Assembly: GCA_045533895.1 (NCBI GenBank)
Contig: JAZSIT010000185.1
Span: 1 to 10,205, forward strand
Length of the DNA stretch: 10,205 nucleotides
Reading direction: 5' to 3'
Source of the DNA: SFLA01 sp045533895
GTDB taxonomy: Bacteria > Bacillota > Clostridia > Oscillospirales > CAG-382
The position numbers and the translations under genes were made by a program. Below the pieces are notes generated by a model, which worked only from the letters and a program-made list of their open reading frames with translations, was not told where the DNA came from and ran no database searches. Below are positions 6,394 to 10,205 of the stretch, piece after piece. Numbering within the stretch: position 1 is the first letter of the stretch; every line of letters starts with the position of its first letter.

Positions 6394-8149
6394 ATCCCAC
6401 CGTATCACCGTAAACTTGAGAATTATATTCGCTTACCAGTTTATTCCAAGTCTGCTCGCCCACAATACCATCGGGAGTTAGCCCGTAATAGGTCTGAAAC
6501 AAACGCACCGCAGATTCCGTGCCGTTGCCAAAGGCACCGTCTACACGTATTTCGGTAAAGCCGGGGATATTTTCACCCAGCGCGTTAAGGGCGTTCTGAA
6601 TGAATATTACATTTCTGCCCCGCGAACCGTTTTTAATAAGATAACCGGGGTATTTCCGTATAGTTTCAAAGGCACCCTCGTAATCATAGTAATATCTTAC
6701 AATGGCATTCCAAGTAGCTTCGTCGATAACACCTGTTACGGGCAGACCGTAATACTGCTGAAAACCGTTTACGGAGGCTCTTGTTCTCTCATCATAAATT
6801 CCCGTAAGCACCGGTTGCGGAACTGTTTCCATGTTTAGGACATCGGCTACGGTAAGCAGGTAATATTGCATGCGCAAAACATCGGTACCTCGGTCGCCTA
6901 TAGATAATGTGCGGGGAAAAGAATCGTTTTCAATACGCTCGCCCTCGCTGTTTAGTTCAGCCAGCTTTTTTACCGCGTTGTAGACGTAGAGAACACGGTA
7001 CCAAGTCTCTCTGTCTACTATTCCCGTCTGGTTAAGGCCAAACACCCGTTGAAAAGTACGCACCGATGCTTCGGTTCTATCGCCGTAAATTCCGTTAGCT
7101 ATAAGAATAAAGGGAATTTGCGGATAGTTTATGGCAATTCGATCCAGACGGCGTTGGAGAGTGGCAACATTGGTATTTCTCGCTCCCGGACGCAATTCTC
7201 CAACAAATGATTCGGTTACCGCGTCTCCTACCTGCGCTTCCGCGATAAACGTATCGTCTCCGTAATAGTATTGTAAAATACCCAAAGGGTCATAGCCCCT
7301 GCGCGCAAGAGTAACCGTACCCCATTGGGACATTCCCGCACAGGTTACGGACGACCCGTCGCAATATTCGGTAAAAAGTGGCTCAATATATCCCTCCCTT
7401 GCCAGATAATTGGTAAAAAGCTCATCCACCACCGCAGAAATACTATTGAAAATACCGCGATCCGGAACAAATGCCTGATCGTATGCCGTTGACGAGGTTA
7501 TATCGAAATTATATCCCTGTGAGCGGTACCATTCGGTATACAATCTGTTTAACGCCAGCGACACCTGTGCAATTACGTTTGCCCGCAAGGATGAATCCGG
7601 CCACGTGGGATATATCTCGCTGGACGCCACGTTTTTGATATAGTCTATAAAGGGAACAGTAACGTTTTGCGCGTTGGAGGACGGCGTTCCCAAATGGACG
7701 GTTATAGTTTCCGGCACCGTGGGGTATCTTATCTCCGGCTCATAGGTAGCGGCAGTGGCAAAGGTGTTGGCGGTCATTCCTCCGATATACCGCTCATGCT
7801 CGGGAATAACGGTGCGCTTTTCGCTCATTTCAGGATATTCCTCGGGTGTGGGCATCTCGATATCGTGTATAGTTTCCGAATCCGGAAATATCTGCTCGCC
7901 GAGAATGGTTATGGGCACATACCCCTCCGCAGTTATGCGTACGCTGAACACCGAATAAGGCCGAATGGGTGATGACGGATTCAAGGATTGCTCCTTCGGC
8001 GGTGTGGGAAGCACGAATCGGGCTTCGCCGTTAATATCGGTTCTGCCGGAATATGCGCTGTTATCCCCTATTACCGCAACAGACGCGCCCCGTATGGGCT
8101 CGCCTTCGCTGTTGTGTACTCTTAACAGTAATTCTCCCGTTGTTGCCAT
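6392..8149 (-). CDS. SpoIID-like domain protein with three peptidoglycan-binding modules
   Basis: A 585-residue protein. Residues about 6-99 form a beta-rich carboxypeptidase-regulatory-like domain (LLLRVHNSEGEPIRGASV, then TDINGEARF). Residues about 163-300 look like SpoIID/LytB: IDYIKNVASSEIYPTWP (168-184) matches the segment holding the catalytic glutamate (E178 here), and AGMSQWG (271-277) with ILQYYYG (291-297) matches the end of the domain. Three PG_binding_1 modules follow, at about 318-387, 414-484 and 503-573, each closing on a GIVD..TW-type motif. SpoIID is a membrane-anchored transglycosylase that trims peptidoglycan during engulfment. This protein begins MATTGELLLR, with no signal peptide or TM segment. 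C263 and C270 are its only cysteines. The start is supported by GGGAGG 10 bases upstream. It is monocistronic. It is probably a sporulation or cell-wall protein; its role is inferred from domains only. Confidence 0.85.
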   Translation of the reverse strand: MATTGELLLRVHNSEGEPIRGASVAVIGDNSAYSGRTDINGEARFVLPTPPKEQSLNPSSPIRPYSVFSVRITAEGYVPITILGEQIFPDSETIHDIEMPTPEEYPEMSEKRTVIPEHERYIGGMTANTFATAATYEPEIRYPTVPETITVHLGTPSSNAQNVTVPFIDYIKNVASSEIYPTWPDSSLRANVIAQVSLALNRLYTEWYRSQGYNFDITSSTAYDQAFVPDRGIFNSISAVVDELFTNYLAREGYIEPLFTEYCDGSSVTCAGMSQWGTVTLARRGYDPLGILQYYYGDDTFIAEAQVGDAVTESFVGELRPGARNTNVATLQRRLDRIAINYPQIPFILIANGIYGDRTEASVRTFQRVFGLNQTGIVDRETWYRVLYVYNAVKKLAELNSEGERIENDSFPRTLSIGDRGTDVLRMQYYLLTVADVLNMETVPQPVLTGIYDERTRASVNGFQQYYGLPVTGVIDEATWNAIVRYYYDYEGAFETIRKYPGYLIKNGSRGRNVIFIQNALNALGENIPGFTEIRVDGAFGNGTESAVRLFQTYYGLTPDGIVGEQTWNKLVSEYNSQVYGDTVG

Positions 8150-8212
8150 ATAAAAATTACCTCCCTTATGAATATTTTATTTAGCCTTTTTGATTTTTGT
8201 GAAACGATAGTA

Positions 8213-8242
8213 TTGACAACTTATACTTCATTTTGATATAAT
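8213..8242 (+). promoter_or_regulatory. Consensus SigA promoter of typA
   Basis: TTGACA (8213-8218) and TATAAT (8237-8242), both perfect matches, are separated by 18 bases. Transcription should start near 8249, giving a leader of about 34 bases to the TTG start. The rest of the 133-base gap to the divergent gene (8150-8282) is AT-rich with no other clear signal. Confidence 0.9.
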
Positions 8243-8270
8243 ATTTTGGTTTGTGTAAAATTACAGTAAA

Positions 8271-8275
8271 GAAGG
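8271..8275 (+). promoter_or_regulatory. Ribosome binding site supporting the TTG start of typA
   Basis: GAAGG lies 7 bases before TTG 8283. No ATG or GTG lies nearby in frame at this position, and the next in-frame ATG (8346) is inside the GTPase domain, after G1. Confidence 0.75.
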
Positions 8276-8282
8276 TCATATT

Positions 8283-10103
8283 TTGGTTAGAAACGATCTT
8301 AGAAACATTGCAATAATCGCACACGTTGACCACGGCAAAACCACTATGGTTGACGAGATGCTTAAGTTCGGCGGTCTGTTCCGCGAGAATCAGGAACTGC
8401 AGGAACGTATGATGGATAATAACGCCCTTGAGCGTGAGCGCGGTATTACCATACTGGCAAAGAACACATCTACCTATTACAAGGACGTTAAGATAAATAT
8501 CGTTGATACTCCGGGCCACGCAGACTTTGGCGGCGAGGTAGAGCGTATTCTTAAAATGGTTAACGGCGTACTTCTGCTGGTTGACGCGGCTGAAGGTCCT
8601 ATGCCCCAGACCAGATTCGTACTTCAAAAGGCTATTGAATTAAACCATAAGATAATAGTTGTTATTAATAAAATCGACAGACCCGACGCACGTGTTTACG
8701 AAGTACCCGACGAGGTGCTGGAATTGCTTCTCGACCTTAACGCATCCTCCGAGCAGTTGGATTCCCCCGTTGTATTCTGCTCCGGCAGAACGGGTATTGC
8801 GTCCATGTCTCCCGACCACCCCGGTACTGACCTTGCGCCTCTCTTTGATTGTATTTTAGAGCATATTCCCGCGCCTGATGGAGATGACGAGGGCGAAGCT
8901 CAAATGCTGGTTTCCGCCGTTGACTACAACGATTACGTAGGTAAGATAGGAATAGGCAGAATTGAAAGAGGAAGCCTTAAATTAAAGCAGGAAGTTATTC
9001 TTTGCGATTACCACGATGAAAGCCTTAAAAAGAAGAGCAGAATAACCGCAATGTACCAAATAGACGGTCTGGCGCGTATTCCTGCCGAGACCGCTACTGT
9101 CGGCGATATAGTTTGTATTTCCGGTATTGAAGATATTAATATCGGTAACACCATTTGCTCCAACGCGGGCGCAGATCCCCTGCCCTTTGTTAAGATCGGC
9201 GAGCCTACAATGGAAATGACCTTCTCGGTAAACAACTCTCCCTTTGCGGGCAGAGAAGGTAAATACGTTACCACCCGTCATATACGCGATTATCTCTTTA
9301 AGGAAGCAATGAAGGATATGTCTCTTAAGGTTTGCGAGACAGATTCGGCAGATAGCTACAACGTACGCGGCAGAGGTGAAATGCACATTTCCATCCTTAT
9401 GGAGAATATGCGCCGTGCAGGCTTTGAGTTCATGGTTTCTACTCCCCGTATTATTTATAAAGAGATAGACGGCGTGCTTTGCGAGCCTATTGACAGATGC
9501 GTTATCGACGTACCTCAGGGCTGTGTAAGCGTTATTATGGAAAAAATGGGCTACCGTAAGGGTGAGCTTGCCGAAATGAGACCTGTGGGCGACAGAATGC
9601 ATCTTGAATTTATGATTCCCACCAGAGGACTTTTCGGATATAAGACCGAATTCCTTACCGATACACGCGGTGAGGGTATAATCAGCTCTGTCTTTGCCGA
9701 ATATCAGCCCGAAAAAGGCGAGGTTACCAAGAGATTTACCGGCTCTCTTATCGCATACGAGCAGGGCGTTGCCACCAGCTACGGTATATTCAACGCACAG
9801 GACAGAGGTCCTATGTTCTGCGACCCCGGTGACGAAGTTTACGCAGGTCAGCTTGTGGGTATTTCCTCCAAGGGCGACGATATAGTTGTTAACGTGTGCA
9901 AGAAAAAGCACCTTACCGCTATCCGTTCTGCAGGTGCGGACGAAGCACTCCGCCTTATTCCTCCCAAGAAGTTCTCTCTTGAAGAGGCTATTGAATTTAT
10001 CGGCGACGACGAGCTTATTGAAATAACCCCAAAATCCATACGCCTTAGAAAGAGAATTCTCGATAACTCTTTGCGTATGAAAGAAAAAATGAAAAACAAA
10101 TAG
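8283..10103 (+). CDS. typA: Translational GTPase TypA/BipA
   Basis: A full-length 606-residue member of the TypA/BipA family, a ribosome-associated EF-G-like GTPase involved in ribosome assembly and stress or low-temperature adaptation. GTPase motifs are intact: G1 AHVDHGKTT (13-21), G2 RGITI (53-57), G3 DTPGH (75-79), G4 NKID (129-132). The G5 region reads CSGRTG (166-171) where SA-type residues are more usual. The beta-barrel domain follows at about 200-300, then the EF-G III/V-like domains. The BipA-specific C-terminal domain has GLFGYKTEFLTDTRGEG (about 455-471) and the end RKRILDNSLRMKEKMKNK region. The start is TTG, supported by GAAGG at 8271-8275 and by the N-terminal homology beginning at once (RNIAIIAHVDHGKTT). 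It is monocistronic, with a consensus promoter and a strong terminator, as expected for a well expressed housekeeping gene. Confidence 0.97.
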   Translation: MVRNDLRNIAIIAHVDHGKTTMVDEMLKFGGLFRENQELQERMMDNNALERERGITILAKNTSTYYKDVKINIVDTPGHADFGGEVERILKMVNGVLLLVDAAEGPMPQTRFVLQKAIELNHKIIVVINKIDRPDARVYEVPDEVLELLLDLNASSEQLDSPVVFCSGRTGIASMSPDHPGTDLAPLFDCILEHIPAPDGDDEGEAQMLVSAVDYNDYVGKIGIGRIERGSLKLKQEVILCDYHDESLKKKSRITAMYQIDGLARIPAETATVGDIVCISGIEDINIGNTICSNAGADPLPFVKIGEPTMEMTFSVNNSPFAGREGKYVTTRHIRDYLFKEAMKDMSLKVCETDSADSYNVRGRGEMHISILMENMRRAGFEFMVSTPRIIYKEIDGVLCEPIDRCVIDVPQGCVSVIMEKMGYRKGELAEMRPVGDRMHLEFMIPTRGLFGYKTEFLTDTRGEGIISSVFAEYQPEKGEVTKRFTGSLIAYEQGVATSYGIFNAQDRGPMFCDPGDEVYAGQLVGISSKGDDIVVNVCKKKHLTAIRSAGADEALRLIPPKKFSLEEAIEFIGDDELIEITPKSIRLRKRILDNSLRMKEKMKNK

Positions 10104-10104
10104 T

Positions 10105-10136
10105 AAAAAACGGACTGCAGTGCAGTCCGTTTTTTT
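10105..10136. terminator. Bidirectional intrinsic terminator between typA and the convergent gene
   Basis: The stem ACGGACTG / CAGTCCGT with loop CAGTG spans 10110-10130. It has A6 on the left (10105-10110) and T7 on the right (10130-10136), so either strand gives a hairpin followed by a U run. It lies directly after the typA stop and 11 bases beyond the convergent stop at 10147. Confidence 0.9.
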
Positions 10137-10146
10137 GTTAAGGTAT

Positions 10147-10205
10147 TTATTCGATATCATCGATTCTGTCTTCAAGATCGTCTATTCTGGATTCAAGGTC
10201 TTCTA
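10147..10205 (-). CDS. C-terminal end of an unidentified coiled-coil protein (5' part outside window)
   Basis: Nineteen codons are visible, ending EDLESRIDDLEDRIDDIE and TAA at 10149-10147. Hydrophobic residues fall at 3-4-3-4 spacing (L, I, L, I, I), the pattern of a coiled coil, and charged Asp/Glu/Arg fill the other positions. The bidirectional terminator follows at once, which supports a real gene end. The rest of the gene lies beyond the right edge, so no function can be given. Confidence 0.65.
   Translation of the reverse strand, partial: EDLESRIDDLEDRIDDIE
10159..10200 (-). repeat. Two 21-bp imperfect tandem units encoding a heptad
   Basis: On the minus strand, 10200-10180 and 10179-10159 encode LESRID- and LEDRID-type heptads (DLESRID, DLEDRID). 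The units differ mainly at third codon positions and at the Ser/Asp codon. This is coding heptad repetition rather than a mobile or regulatory repeat, and more units may lie to the right. Confidence 0.6.

Noticed and set aside
8208..8214. A sporulation-sigma-like -10 (AATACTA on the minus strand) upstream of the SpoIID-like gene.
   Set aside because: No matching -35 at proper spacing was found, and it overlaps the strong typA -35; seven bases alone are weak evidence.
8982..10175. A 397-codon open frame on the minus strand, antisense to typA.
   Set aside because: typA is unmistakable over the whole stretch. The antisense frame has no known motif and has the odd composition of a shadow frame.
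1..10205. CRISPR arrays, insertion sequences, prophage genes, toxin-antitoxin pairs, tRNA/rRNA and riboswitches.
   Set aside because: No spaced direct repeats, transposase or integrase motifs, long leaders or RNA gene signatures were seen. The HTH gene lacks a toxin-like partner.

Overview
The window looks like chromosomal DNA of a spore-forming-type Firmicute, most likely an uncultured clostridium of the Oscillospiraceae/Ruminococcaceae kind. The basis is the gene content: holB followed by ricT, a type II pantothenate kinase, a DUF4358-like lipoprotein, a SpoIID-like peptidoglycan-binding protein and typA. Moderate GC, strong Shine-Dalgarno sites and SigA-type promoters agree with this. The assignment rests on gene families only; no rRNA or other taxonomic marker is present. 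I see no IS element, phage gene, CRISPR array, tRNA or rRNA.

Layout, left to right. (1) Positions 1-3088, minus strand: an operon read right to left, holB (DNA polymerase III delta') - ricT (PSP1-domain Y-complex protein) - an MBOAT O-acyltransferase that runs off the left edge. The three genes are 5-6 bases apart and share one plausible promoter. (2) 3149-4936, plus strand: from a near-consensus promoter, coaW (type II pantothenate kinase), a small lipoprotein and an XRE-like helix-turn-helix protein, packed with a 4-base gap and a 1-base overlap. (3) 4925-5799, minus strand: three short uncharacterised genes, read right to left, ending in a small hydrophobic hairpin protein. The last one converges on the HTH gene and overlaps its end by 12 bases. 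(4) 5852-6358, plus strand: a two-TM protein with a PH-like tail, ending in a clear intrinsic terminator. (5) 6392-8149, minus strand: a 585-residue protein with a SpoIID-like domain and three peptidoglycan-binding modules but no signal peptide. (6) 8213-10136, plus strand: typA/bipA from a perfect -35/-10 promoter with a TTG start and a bidirectional terminator. (7) 10147-10205, minus strand: the coiled-coil tail of a gene that enters from the right.

Most of the window is housekeeping: replication clamp loading, RNA maturation, CoA synthesis and a ribosome-associated GTPase. The less explained parts are the three-gene small-protein operon, the leaderless SpoIID-like protein whose usual His motif is replaced by a two-cysteine segment, and the coupling of an HTH regulator and a lipoprotein to coaW. 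I found no convincing entirely new system. Gaps between genes are all under 200 bases; the two larger ones (3020-3199 and 8150-8282) hold the promoters listed.
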